Of a DNA stretch of 42,658 bases, positions 17,626 through 25,661 are shown piece by piece. Position 1 is the stretch's first letter; every line of letters begins with the position of its first letter. Made by a program: the position numbers and the translations under genes. Below the pieces are notes generated by a model, which was not told where the DNA came from, ran no database searches, and worked only from the letters and a program-made list of their open reading frames with translations. This stretch comes from Gammaproteobacteria bacterium (lineage in GTDB: Bacteria; Pseudomonadota; Gammaproteobacteria; Pseudomonadales; Halieaceae). The stretch spans positions 1-42,658 of the forward strand of contig JAUIEP010000024.1 of assembly GCA_030428835.1 (NCBI GenBank), read 5' to 3'.

Positions 17626-17655
17626 GCAGCGGGCTGCCGAATGGCAGCCCGCTGC
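17626..17655 (-). terminator. Strong hairpin after the histone-like gene
   Basis: A perfect 13-base-pair stem (arm GCAGCGGGCTGCC) with the loop GAAT lies 11 bases past the stop of the minus-strand histone-like gene. There is no clear U-tract in either direction, so termination might depend on the hairpin alone or on Rho. The position strongly suggests a transcript 3' end. Confidence 0.6.
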
Positions 17656-17665
17656 TGGTCAGCGC

Positions 17666-18328
17666 TTATCTCCTGGCAGCCGCCCTTTTCTTGCGTGCCG
17701 CGGTCTTCCGCTTCGGCGCCGCTGACCTGCGCTTCGCGGGTGCCTTCTTCCTTGCGGCAGCTTTCTTCCTGGCAGGCGCTTTCTTCCTGGCAGGCGCTTT
17801 TTTCCTGGCCGCGGTTTTCTTCTTCGCAGGTGCCTTGCGCGCCGTCTTCTTCTTGGCCGGCTGGAGCTTCTTCTTCAGCGCCTCGCCCTGCTTGGCTGCC
17901 TTTTTCTCGGCTTTCCTGGCCTGGGCCCGGAGTTTGCGCTCGGCCTGGTCGAGTTGCTTGCGCAGCTTCTTCTCCAGCGCCTGCAGTTTTTTGGTATCAG
18001 ACTTGATACGGTCCCGCGTCCATTTTTCCGCCTGGTCGGCCAGGTGTTTGGCGCGGTCGATCTCGGTCCTGATCGCCAGCTCCGCCTTCTTCTCGACCAG
18101 CTTCTCTTCCGCCGCGAGTTGTTTCGCTTTCAACCTGGCAGTGTCGACCCACTGGTCAAGCTCACTCAGCGCGTCCTGCACGGCCTCGCGAAAGACGTTG
18201 CCCTTGGCGGGCTTTTTGGCCGCTGTTTTCTTTGCGGGTGCTTTCTTGCGCGCGGGTGCTTTCTTTTTCGCTTTAGCAGCCGGCTTTCTCTTTGCCTTTG
18301 CAGGCGCCTTCTTCTTTGCTGTAGCCAT
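17666..18328 (-). CDS. Histone H1-like Lys/Ala-rich DNA-binding protein
   Basis: This 220-residue, extremely basic protein has three parts. Residues 1-42 are a K/A/P tail. Residues 45-150 are a charged, probably coiled-coil helix (L-S-E-L-D-Q-W-V to the E-K-K-A-A-K region). Residues 150-220 are a second tail of K-K-A-P-A-R/K-K-T-A-A-R repeats. The composition is like AlgP and other bacterial H1 C-terminal-domain-like proteins, which bind DNA without sequence specificity. Having tails on both sides of a coiled coil is less usual. A GAGGGAG Shine-Dalgarno precedes the ATG. The repeat units make the gene prone to length variation by slippage. Confidence 0.88.
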   Translation of the reverse strand: MATAKKKAPAKAKRKPAAKAKKKAPARKKAPAKKTAAKKPAKGNVFREAVQDALSELDQWVDTARLKAKQLAAEEKLVEKKAELAIRTEIDRAKHLADQAEKWTRDRIKSDTKKLQALEKKLRKQLDQAERKLRAQARKAEKKAAKQGEALKKKLQPAKKKTARKAPAKKKTAARKKAPARKKAPARKKAAARKKAPAKRRSAAPKRKTAARKKRAAARR

Positions 18329-18472
18329 TTAGGGACTCCCTCAAAGTGGATGACGTGTGACCACGGGTAAAAAGTACCACATATATCAACAGCTTCAATA
18401 GGGGTACTTGTTGACCGAAGTCAACCTGCGCGTCTGGAACGATTCGGGTCTGGTCGGCGCTGCGGCCAGCGG

Positions 18473-19879
18473 CTATTCCTGCATGCCGTGGTACAGCAAC
18501 CGGATCAACAGCCGCACGCCGTCGTTGTCCTTCAGCTCGCCGTAACGCGGGCCGTCGCGTTTGCCGATATCCCTGATATCGGCCATCAGCTCGGGGTGGA
18601 ACTGCGAGGTGAAGGAGCGGCGGATGGTGCGTGTTTCCCAGTCCTTGTAATAGATGCAGGTCGTGGAGACCTCCGTCCAGCTGGTCACGTCGACCTGGGT
18701 CTGGGACAGTATCTCCACGGTGTAGGGCAGGCTGAGCAACCACGACAGCGGGCTAACGGCCAGCTCGTAGCGCACCGGGACGATGGTGTCGTGCAGCAGC
18801 CTGTAGGCCCAACTGGCGAACAGTGCGGCCTCCTCGTTCACCTCGTCGCCGTGGAACATCTCGATACTCAGCTTGCGCTCCATCATCAGCATCGTATCGA
18901 TCACGCCTTCCAGCTCGTCGGCCACGAAGGCGTGGGAGTCGTGCAGTTCAGCCGGGATGTGCTCACTCAGTGAACGGCGCCTGTACGGCAGGAGCGTGCG
19001 CGTACCGACCTCGGGGCATTCGTTCGGCGCCACGGAGAAGCGGGTGTCGTGCCAGCCTTTGGCGATCGTCACGCCATCCTTGATGACCGGCAGGTTCTCG
19101 CCCACCTCCGCGATGCGCCCGCAGACACGCCGGAGGCTGGACAGTATCGCCCCGTTGGGATCGAGCGCCAGCGCGTCGAGCGTCGCGACCTCGCGACAGG
19201 CGCGCTTCAGCAGCCGGATATGCGACGCCGCCGCGAGCTGGTGGCCGAGACAAATGAAAATGCTCGGGCCGCTGTGGGTCGAGCGGCGCAACATGAGCTC
19301 GTCGACCAGCGCCAGGATATCCTCGACGCCCGCCCGCGAACCATCGAACGAACCCGGGTCGTAGACGGAGGGGTTACCCCCCTGGACCACCGTGGCAATG
19401 CCGGCGCTGAGTACGTTGGCCAGCCGCTGGGGATGCGCGATGCCGCTCTGCCAGACGGGGTACAGGATCGTGTCCGCGTCGGCGATCTGTTGCAGGATGT
19501 AGGCGATGTTCTTCGAGGCGCGCACCTCCTCGCCCTGGACATTGATACCCACGTTTTCCCAGGGCTCCACCACGGCGACGCTGTGCCGGAACACTTCCGG
19601 CAGCTTCAGCAGGAGCTGCAGGTCCTCTGGTTCGCGGATCACCTTCTCCAGCGGCGGCGCCACGCCCCAGTCGAACAGGCCGCTGTCCAGCAGGCCGTCG
19701 CGACCGGGAAACGGCGTGGGCGATGTCCTGTCCTTGAGGAAGTAACCGAGCAGCGCATGCACGGACTGCGGGCTGGCGGCATGCTGGCCGAGGATGCCGG
19801 GCGTGGTGCGCCAGCCGCTGCGCTCCAGCGCCTGTTTCATGGTTTCGTCGGGTACGGGTTTTGTCTGCGGGTCCTGCAT
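18473..19879 (-). CDS. Large protein with class I glutamine-amidotransferase triad, unknown role
   Basis: This 468-residue protein has a nucleophile elbow F-I-C-L-G-H-Q (C210) and a downstream S-Q-F-H-P-E (H428, E430), the exact Cys-His-Glu signature of class I glutamine amidotransferases. In standard GATase1 domains the Cys and His are roughly 95 residues apart; here they are 218 apart, so a large insertion is present, and about 200 residues precede the Cys. Other blocks such as P-W-E-N-V-G-I-N (106-113) and W-H-D-T-R-F-S-V-A-P-N-E (276-287) are not familiar. No synthetase partner is adjacent. The start at 19879 is chosen over one 25 codons upstream because a -10-like TATAAG lies between them. 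It is divergent from the phosphoesterase. Confidence 0.78.
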   Translation of the reverse strand: MQDPQTKPVPDETMKQALERSGWRTTPGILGQHAASPQSVHALLGYFLKDRTSPTPFPGRDGLLDSGLFDWGVAPPLEKVIREPEDLQLLLKLPEVFRHSVAVVEPWENVGINVQGEEVRASKNIAYILQQIADADTILYPVWQSGIAHPQRLANVLSAGIATVVQGGNPSVYDPGSFDGSRAGVEDILALVDELMLRRSTHSGPSIFICLGHQLAAASHIRLLKRACREVATLDALALDPNGAILSSLRRVCGRIAEVGENLPVIKDGVTIAKGWHDTRFSVAPNECPEVGTRTLLPYRRRSLSEHIPAELHDSHAFVADELEGVIDTMLMMERKLSIEMFHGDEVNEEAALFASWAYRLLHDTIVPVRYELAVSPLSWLLSLPYTVEILSQTQVDVTSWTEVSTTCIYYKDWETRTIRRSFTSQFHPELMADIRDIGKRDGPRYGELKDNDGVRLLIRLLYHGMQE

Positions 19880-20007
19880 CTTCAGCGCTCTTATATTGTC
19901 GGGCCGGAAAACCGAAGCAATTTTCACTCCACAAGCATCCGCTCCCGCAGCCATGCGCTATAGTGGGCGGATAACAGCGTGAACAACCGCGACGCGAGAC
20001 CAAAATA

Positions 20008-20889
20008 GTGAGCGAGACCCTGGTTGCCACCGGTGACGTGCTGCGCATCGGTATCGTCGGCGACCTGCACACCCACTGGGACGAGACCGACGTGCACCAG
20101 ATTGGCGCACTGGACTATGACCTCGTGTACTTCACCGGCGACCTCGGCGGGGGCACCACGCAGAGCAGCCTGAACATGGCGCGGCTCATCGCGCGCCTGG
20201 GCAAGCCCGCGCTGGTGATGCCGGGCAACAACGACACGGTGGATATCGGCCGCCTCGCGGCGGAACTCAACCACCAGCAGGGCCTGAACGCGATCCTCTC
20301 CATCACCGGCAAACAGGACGCCGCGGCGCCCGTCGCGCTGTGCGGCTACAGTCACCACGGTATCCATGTGGCTGGCCGCGACATCAGCCTGGTCGCCGGC
20401 AGGCCGCACAGCATGGGCGGGCCGGCGCTGACGTTTCCCGACTACATGGGCGAGACCTACGGCATTCACACGCTGGACAGTTCGACCGAGCGGCTGTGCG
20501 CGCTCGTGGACGACGCCTGCGACGAGATCATCTTCCTGGCGCACAACGGGCCCGTGGGACTGGGCGCGGAGCCCGCCGACATGTGGGGCTGCGACTTCAA
20601 GCCCGGTGGCGGCGACTGGGGCGACACCGACCTGGCGGCCGCCATCGCGTACGCGCAGTCCCGCGGCAAGACCGTCCTCGCGGTGGTCGCCGGCCACATG
20701 CACCTGCGCACCAAGCAGGGCGAGGAGCGTCCCTGGCAGCGCCAACTCAACGGCACCGCCTATATCAACGCGGCGCGGGTTCCGCGCATCTTCAGCGGCG
20801 ATGACGACGTCTACCGACACCACGTGGTGCTGGAGATCGGCGCACAGACGCTGGCGTTCAGGGAGGTCCTGCTGCCGCAATACGGCTGA
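20008..20889 (+). CDS. Calcineurin-like metallophosphoesterase
   Basis: This is a 293-residue metallophosphoesterase with all five metal motifs: G-D-L-H (D19, H21), G-D-L-G-G (D45), P-G-N-N-D (N74 or N75; usually G-N-H-E), H179 (L-A-H-N-G) and G-H-M-H (H230, H232). It uses a GTG start at 20008 and shares a 128-base upstream region with the divergent amidotransferase-like gene. The cytosolic fold has no signal peptide. Its substrate (a phosphomonoester, diester or nucleotide) cannot be assigned. Cyanobacterial and chloroplast TIGR04168-type phosphoesterases look similar in general layout. Confidence 0.88.
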   Translation: MSETLVATGDVLRIGIVGDLHTHWDETDVHQIGALDYDLVYFTGDLGGGTTQSSLNMARLIARLGKPALVMPGNNDTVDIGRLAAELNHQQGLNAILSITGKQDAAAPVALCGYSHHGIHVAGRDISLVAGRPHSMGGPALTFPDYMGETYGIHTLDSSTERLCALVDDACDEIIFLAHNGPVGLGAEPADMWGCDFKPGGGDWGDTDLAAAIAYAQSRGKTVLAVVAGHMHLRTKQGEERPWQRQLNGTAYINAARVPRIFSGDDDVYRHHVVLEIGAQTLAFREVLLPQYG

Positions 20890-20893
20890 CGCG

Positions 20894-21394
20894 CTAGAGG
20901 GCGTCGAGCAGGGCCATGGCGCGCTTGCCGGATATACCGAACCACTCGGCAATCGAGAGCATCAGCGCGGTTTCCGCATCCAGCAGTTCATGGTCGGCCA
21001 GCGCCACGGCGGCGGCCAGGGTGAAGGCGGTCTCGCGGTCGAGGCGGTCCGACGCCAGGGTCGCGCCGATTTCCTGCAGGCACGCTTCCACGCCCCGCTC
21101 CTGTGCCCGTTGCCGGCAGCGCGAGAAAATGTCGTCGAGCAGGTTGTCGCCGAGGGCGCCGTTGGAGAGTATCCGCATCGCCCCCCGTATGGCATCCAGT
21201 TCCAGCGGGTCGGCCAGGTCGTCGACCATCATCATGAAGTACAGCGTCTCGGCAAACGGGTAGAACCGTTCGAGCAGGAACTGGTCCGACCCGCCCTGCG
21301 CGGCGGCGCCCTCCACCGGGCCCGGCGCGGCAAACTGCCCGCTTGCCACCAGCGCGTCGCGCAGCCGCTGCACTACCGTTGTGTCGATGTTCAT
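20894..21394 (-). CDS. TerB-like (DjlA/tellurite-resistance type) helical protein
   Basis: The conservative frame gives 166 residues. The C-terminal two thirds is an all-helical TerB-like domain: F-M-M-M-V-D-D-L-A-D-P-L-E-L-D-A-I-R-G-A near residues 50-70 and V-A-L-A-D-H-E-L-L-D-A-E near 130-142 are the paired acidic metal-binding-type repeats (D...E). TerB folds occur in tellurite resistance and in the co-chaperone DjlA. Neither start candidate has a good Shine-Dalgarno; the frame stays open upstream, and an ATG at 21565 would add 57 residues. It is convergent with the phosphoesterase and only four bases from it. Function unknown. Confidence 0.75.
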   Translation of the reverse strand: MNIDTTVVQRLRDALVASGQFAAPGPVEGAAAQGGSDQFLLERFYPFAETLYFMMMVDDLADPLELDAIRGAMRILSNGALGDNLLDDIFSRCRQRAQERGVEACLQEIGATLASDRLDRETAFTLAAAVALADHELLDAETALMLSIAEWFGISGKRAMALLDAL

Positions 21395-21821
21395 CGTTTG
21401 TGGCGCCCCGGTGACCCGCGTCCAGTCTAGCTCAACTCGCCGCGCGTAGCGCAGGTGCAGCGCCCTGATAAGGGCCGATTTCACCCAGAAGCGCTGGCAG
21501 TGCTTCCCCGCCCGCGGCGGCAGCCATGGCGACAGCAAGAAGGGTTCGATGGCGGGTTGTTGCATAGGCCATCGCTTGTTGTGGCTGCCGAGGTGGATGA
21601 TGCAAGATTCGTTCCGGGTTAATTGCCGCCGGCCCACCCCGGGGGCTATTCTTGGGGCATAATGAGCCGGCGCCAGTCCGGCAAAGGGGCAAATGGGCAT
21701 GCGGGTACAGGGGCATGCGGGCAATGCCGGGGCGCAACAGCGACAGGCCGCCGCCCGCGGGCACGGCGCAAAATAATAACGAGACGTTCCGGCGAGGCTC
21801 GCAAGCACACTCACAGCAAGA
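21395..21821. other. 427-base region without a firm gene, upstream of the acyltransferase
   Basis: Minus-strand frames are open across most of this region, but they have Cys/Pro/Arg-rich low-complexity translations and I do not accept them. The TerB-like gene may start inside it (ATG 21565). A weak plus-strand promoter (TTGCCG at 21623, TATTCT at 21647, spacer 18) could serve the acyltransferase. G/C-run dyads occur around 21637-21658. Nothing else is seen. Confidence 0.4.
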
Positions 21822-23738
21822 ATGAGCGGCAAGTACTATCACAGGGAGATCGACGGCCTGCGGGCTATCTCCGTCGGGGTGATCATCCTGTACCACCTCG
21901 GCGTGCGGGAGTTCCGCGGCGGGTTCGTGGGCGTGGATGTCTTCTTCGTCGTTTCGGGCTTCCTGATTTCGCAGATCATCCTGTCCGAACTGGGCTCTGG
22001 CACATTTACCTTCGCCAATTTCTACCGCAGGCGCGTCCTGCGCATTATTCCCGCACTGACAGTGACCGTACTGTTCACACTGCTGGCCTGCGCCTACCTG
22101 ATGCAGCCCGCGGCGCTCGTGCACAGCGCAAAACAGGGCGCCGCCGCGCTGCTGTCGGTCAGCAACCTCTTTTTCTGGAGCGAGGCCAGCTACTGGGCGC
22201 CCGCGGCGGAAAACTTCGTGTTACTGCATACCTGGTCGCTGGGCGTCGAGGAGCAGTTCTACCTGGTCTATCCGCTGCTGCTGTTCCTGGCGCAACGCTA
22301 TGCCGGGGTGCCGGGCGTCGTCGTGGTGCTCGTTGCGCTGCTGGTACTGGGGGTACTGGCCAACGAATGGACGATCACGCGGGACAGGTCGGCGGCGTTC
22401 TACCTGACGCCCGTGCGCTTCTACGAATTCGCCGTCGGCGGACTGGGGGCACTGCTGTTTCACCGCACGGCCGTGCTGCGCAACAGCGGCTGGCTGAGCG
22501 GCGGCCTGACGCTCATCGGGCTCGGCATGATCCTCTACAGCGCCATGACCTTCCACCCGCTGTTGCAGCGACTGCCCGGCTACCTCACCCTGATCCCCAC
22601 CGGCGGCGCGCTCCTGGTCATCCTGGCAGGGGCTTCCGCGCCCGCCAGGATACTGCTGAGCAACCCGCTCAGCGTGTGGCTGGGCAAAACGTCCTACTCG
22701 CTGTACCTCGTGCACTGGCCGATCATCGTGCTGTACCGCTACCGCTTCGGCGGCGAGCTCTCGCTGGCCGAACAACTGCTGCTGGTCGCCGTGACCTGCG
22801 TGGCCGCCGAGTGCCTTTGCCGCTACGTCGAGCACCGCTTTCGGCTGCGCGGGGACGGCGTGCTCACCGTGTCCGGCGTACCGGGACGCCGTGCGCTCCT
22901 CGTCACCGCCGCGTTGACCGGTATGGCGCTCACCGTCGCCATCGCCGCCATCGCGAGCAACGGCTGGCCGCAGCGAATGGATGACTCCGCGCAGCAACTC
23001 CTGCAGATCGACACGCAGGCCGACAGGGTCGTACTGCGCGATTTCCTGAAGGACGACTGCCGCCCACGGGGTGAACCGCTGTGCGGCGAACGCGACCCGG
23101 ACCGCCGCAACATCATCCTGCTGGGAGATTCCCGCGGTCTCGACACCTACATGGCGCTCAGGACGGCCTATCCCGACGTGGCGATTCGCGCCTCGTCGCT
23201 GATCGGGTGCGGCGCGGTCTTCGATCGGGATGCCAGCTTCAGCCTGCACATGCCTGACTGCTACAGGAGAAACGTGGCACGGTTGCAAGCCGCACTGGAG
23301 GCGCCGGACGAGGACATTGTGTTCCTTGCCAATGACCTGGGGCCGTGGCGGCGCGATGCAATCCTGGCTACCGTGGAACAACTCAGGGCGGCCGGGAAAA
23401 CGGTCTTTATCCTGGGCGAGTTCAGGATCCTAAACAACCGGGACCCGATAGAGGTCACGGTAGACGCGCTGCGTTTCGGTGGCGGCGACGCGTACCTCGA
23501 CCGCTTCATTGTCGGCGAGCCGTTTGCGCTGGATGGGGAGTACGCCGACGCGGTGTCCGCACTGGGTGCCACCTACGTGAGCTTCAAGCCGTTGTTCTAC
23601 GACGGCAACTATCACCTCGAGGAACGCGCCACTGGCCGGCTGCTCACCTACGACGGCACGCACCTCAACAGCCACGGGGCCCGCGTGTTCGGTCGTCACC
23701 TGCGGGAGCACTACCCACTGCCTGATGCCGCGCAATAA
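21822..23738 (+). CDS. Membrane acyltransferase (acyltransferase 3) fused to an SGNH hydrolase domain
   Basis: This 638-residue protein has an OafA/YrhL-type acyltransferase-3 domain (residues 5-370, about ten membrane helices) followed by a periplasmic SGNH domain. The acyltransferase signature is complete: R-E-I-D-G-L-R-A-I-S-V at the N-terminus, G-V-D-V-F-F-V-V-S-G-F-L, and T-W-S-L-G-V-E-E-Q-F-Y. The SGNH part shows G-D-S-R (S437) and D-G-T-H-L-N (D611, H614), a complete Ser-Asp-His arrangement. Proteins of this layout O-acetylate exported polysaccharide, LPS O-antigen or peptidoglycan. It stands alone with no glycosyltransferase cluster nearby. Target unknown. Confidence 0.93.
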   Translation: MSGKYYHREIDGLRAISVGVIILYHLGVREFRGGFVGVDVFFVVSGFLISQIILSELGSGTFTFANFYRRRVLRIIPALTVTVLFTLLACAYLMQPAALVHSAKQGAAALLSVSNLFFWSEASYWAPAAENFVLLHTWSLGVEEQFYLVYPLLLFLAQRYAGVPGVVVVLVALLVLGVLANEWTITRDRSAAFYLTPVRFYEFAVGGLGALLFHRTAVLRNSGWLSGGLTLIGLGMILYSAMTFHPLLQRLPGYLTLIPTGGALLVILAGASAPARILLSNPLSVWLGKTSYSLYLVHWPIIVLYRYRFGGELSLAEQLLLVAVTCVAAECLCRYVEHRFRLRGDGVLTVSGVPGRRALLVTAALTGMALTVAIAAIASNGWPQRMDDSAQQLLQIDTQADRVVLRDFLKDDCRPRGEPLCGERDPDRRNIILLGDSRGLDTYMALRTAYPDVAIRASSLIGCGAVFDRDASFSLHMPDCYRRNVARLQAALEAPDEDIVFLANDLGPWRRDAILATVEQLRAAGKTVFILGEFRILNNRDPIEVTVDALRFGGGDAYLDRFIVGEPFALDGEYADAVSALGATYVSFKPLFYDGNYHLEERATGRLLTYDGTHLNSHGARVFGRHLREHYPLPDAAQ

Positions 23739-23834
23739 CGTTTTGTCGGCGGTCCGGCGTTCCAGCGCTCCGGCGCTTCGGAAGAGCCAGCCCGCGAGCC
23801 GGCCTCAAAGAGGATTAGAGTGGGGGGGCTCGCG

Positions 23835-24794
23835 TCAGGCGAGGAAAGGGGTGTAACTCGGGCTGGCGTGGGACGGCGCGAAAAACCAGCACTCCAGGGC
23901 ATACCGTACCTCGGAAAAATGGGTGCCCTGCGCAGTCCTGTGCAGCATTTTCTCGTCGAACAATAAAGCATCGCCGGGCTCGAAGGACGGTACGACCGGG
24001 GGGTGTCGCCCGAGCACCTCTTCCCTTACGTCGCCCGCCACGGAGGCGCGGCCCCCGGCCGGGTCGCCCGCCAGGATGTCCTTGATCCTTGTGGGAACCA
24101 CCTCCATGCCCGCGGCAGCGGTGCCGCCGCCACAGCGGGAGAGCGCGATCCATATGTTCATGGTCCGTACTTCAGGGCCGAGGAAGCTGCCGTCCTGGTG
24201 CCACGCGCCCTTGACATTGTTTGGGTCAACCGAGCGCAACGTGCACTTCTGCAGTGAGATCGCCGGCTGTTCGCCGAAGTGCTCCGACATGAGCCCGATG
24301 ATGCCGACCGCCTCCAGCGTTTGCAGCACAAGGTTCAGCCCGCGCGGGGAGTCGACAAGCCAGTTGCCGCCCAGTTTCTGCACGCGCTCGCGCAGCTTGG
24401 CCTCCCGCCCGGCTTCCGGAGCGTACGGGACATACCAGCCGCTGCGGTCCTGGCGATCTCGCAGGCTCTTGCTTTTCACGATGTCCTGCATCCTGCGCAG
24501 TGCACCGACCTGGCGTGCAGACAGCAGTTCCCGCACAATGACAGAGCCGTGGTGGGCGACAGCGCCCCCCACGACGTCTGTGCTCATGGCGCTTGCGTGG
24601 ATCTCGGGGACCTGCTCGCTGTTGCCGGGGAAGGGATCGGCATAAGGCGGCGGCCAGGTGCTGCGGCCCTCGCCGGAAAGCAGGGACATCGCCCGGGTGT
24701 GGCGCTGTTCGCGCTCATTGACCGCCGCGAGCGCCACAGGGCTATTCAGGGTGGTAAGCGCGTTGACCCAGGTTTTCAACGTATTGCCGGTCAT
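23835..24794 (-). CDS. Phytanoyl-CoA dioxygenase (PhyH) family Fe(II)/2-oxoglutarate oxygenase
   Basis: This 319-residue protein has the double-stranded beta-helix metal site: H199 and D201 in A-W-H-Q-D-G-S, the distal H285 in M-L-H-R-T-A, and R297 (V-R-Y-A-L-E) as the likely 2-oxoglutarate-binding arginine. The domain runs from about residue 70 to 310; the first 70 residues are less typical. It should hydroxylate a small organic substrate using Fe(II), O2 and 2-oxoglutarate. It is convergent with the acyltransferase, and no neighbour identifies its substrate. The ATG at 24794 has a weak Shine-Dalgarno, so a later start is possible. Confidence 0.88.
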   Translation of the reverse strand: MTGNTLKTWVNALTTLNSPVALAAVNEREQRHTRAMSLLSGEGRSTWPPPYADPFPGNSEQVPEIHASAMSTDVVGGAVAHHGSVIVRELLSARQVGALRRMQDIVKSKSLRDRQDRSGWYVPYAPEAGREAKLRERVQKLGGNWLVDSPRGLNLVLQTLEAVGIIGLMSEHFGEQPAISLQKCTLRSVDPNNVKGAWHQDGSFLGPEVRTMNIWIALSRCGGGTAAAGMEVVPTRIKDILAGDPAGGRASVAGDVREEVLGRHPPVVPSFEPGDALLFDEKMLHRTAQGTHFSEVRYALECWFFAPSHASPSYTPFLA

Positions 24795-24975
24795 ACATCA
24801 ACACCTTGCCGCGTTGGGTTTGTGGTGCGCACTAAACGGGTATCGGAGCCGCGTTGAGGGTACATCATTCATCTCTGCACGATTATAGGGCAACCCGTCG
24901 GACAGGCAAAAGCGCCCGGACTTGACCTGCATCGCACTTTTGGCGTTTCGGCCGGTCGGTCAGAGGTGAACCAGC

Positions 24976-24999
24976 GGACAGGCCCGTGTTTGCCTGTCC
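24976..24999 (-). terminator. Hairpin at the end of the PEP-CTERM-like gene
   Basis: A perfect 8-base stem (GGACAGGC/GCCTGTCC) with an eight-base loop abuts the stop codon of the minus-strand gene. No U-tract follows, so it may be a Rho-dependent end or an RNA-stabilising stem. No gene is seen in the 204 bases between this gene and the PhyH-family gene. Confidence 0.4.
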
Positions 25000-25496
25000 T
25001 AGCCCCGCGACAGGCGGCGCAGCGCGACCAACAGCAGGCCGCAGGCGGTGAGCAGCAGTCCGGGCAACGGCATGACGGGAATACCGTTCACCCGCTCCAC
25101 GGTCCAGTCGAAGGAGACAGTGTCCACGGTTGTCGTGAAGGCCCAGGGCGAACCGCTGACCGAATCCCACTGTCCGGAGGTCGGCAGCCCCGCGCAGGCG
25201 GGTACCCCGGAGATGTCCGTGCACTCGAGGGATTCCCAGTCGCCCTCGAACACTATAAAGTCGATCGTGGTCCGCATCCGGGTTTCCCAGACCGACACGG
25301 AGCCGTCATCGAACTCCATTCGTACAATTCCCGCCAGCATCAGGGTGTCGCCGTCGAACGTCCCTGTGGCGGTACCGGTGATGTCTATGGTCGGCCCGGT
25401 GCCGATCACCGTTGCGGTAACAGGCCCGGTCTGGGCGAACGTCGAAAAAGAAAACAGCAGCAGGGGTAACGCAATCAGCAGCGAACGTGTTTTCAC
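24999..25496 (-). CDS. Secreted protein with PEP-CTERM-like sorting tail
   Basis: This 165-residue precursor has a clear signal peptide (basic start K-T-R, hydrophobic L-L-I-A-L-P-L-L-L-F-S-F, cleavage after A-F-A near residue 21). The mature part is rich in T, G, V and D, with two Cys near 92-100 (S-L-E-C-T and P-A-C-A-G). The C-terminus is tripartite: a P-V-M-P-L-P-G motif, a hydrophobic helix L-L-L-T-A-C-G-L-L-L-V-A-L, and basic R-R-L-S-R-G. This is the layout of exosortase substrates. The motif is a V-P-L-P-like variant instead of canonical P-E-P. The GTG start has an excellent GGGAGG Shine-Dalgarno. No exosortase is in the window. Confidence 0.78.
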   Translation of the reverse strand: MKTRSLLIALPLLLFSFSTFAQTGPVTATVIGTGPTIDITGTATGTFDGDTLMLAGIVRMEFDDGSVSVWETRMRTTIDFIVFEGDWESLECTDISGVPACAGLPTSGQWDSVSGSPWAFTTTVDTVSFDWTVERVNGIPVMPLPGLLLTACGLLLVALRRLSRG

Positions 25497-25577
25497 AGCA
25501 CCGGCCTCCCGCGATGAAGTGGGCCATTCTCACCCGCCCACCGGGTCGTGGCAAGACAAATACCGTACCGCAAGGCT

Positions 25578-25637
25578 GGCTCCATACTGCTACAGCCAGG
25601 TGCGGGCTCCATACTGCTACAGCCAGGTGCGGGCTCC
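25578..25637 (+). repeat. 27-bp tandem repeat upstream of the symporter gene
   Basis: Two perfect copies of a 27-base unit (25578-25604 and 25605-25631, beginning GGCTCCATACTGC) are followed by the first six bases of a third. It lies 25-85 bases before the chosen symporter start. The unit is a multiple of three and keeps the symporter frame open, so an upstream GTG (25548) would encode a nine-residue repeat in the leader. A regulatory or slippage-prone leader is more likely than a coding role. Confidence 0.85.
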
Positions 25638-25661
25638 CGGCGCGGGTGGCCCGGCGCACAC

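Noticed and set aside
17700-18330. Tandem short repeats that could be taken for a microsatellite or CRISPR-like array
   Set aside because: They are codon repeats for the Lys/Ala/Pro tails of the histone-like protein, without fixed spacer structure.
18410-18425. GTTGAC-CGAA-GTCAAC hairpin (stable C-UUCG-G loop on the minus strand) after the amidotransferase-like gene
   Set aside because: The stem is only six base pairs without a U-tract, 48 bases past the stop; too weak to call a terminator, although the loop is of the stable class.
21432-22124. 230-codon minus-strand frame upstream of and within the acyltransferase gene
   Set aside because: It overlaps the conserved acyltransferase N-terminus on the other strand and has no recognisable features.
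25548-25661. Upstream GTG start for the symporter that would translate the 27-bp repeat
   Set aside because: Family homology and the first membrane helix begin after residue 38 of that frame, so I used the GTG at 25662 and kept the repeat as a leader element.
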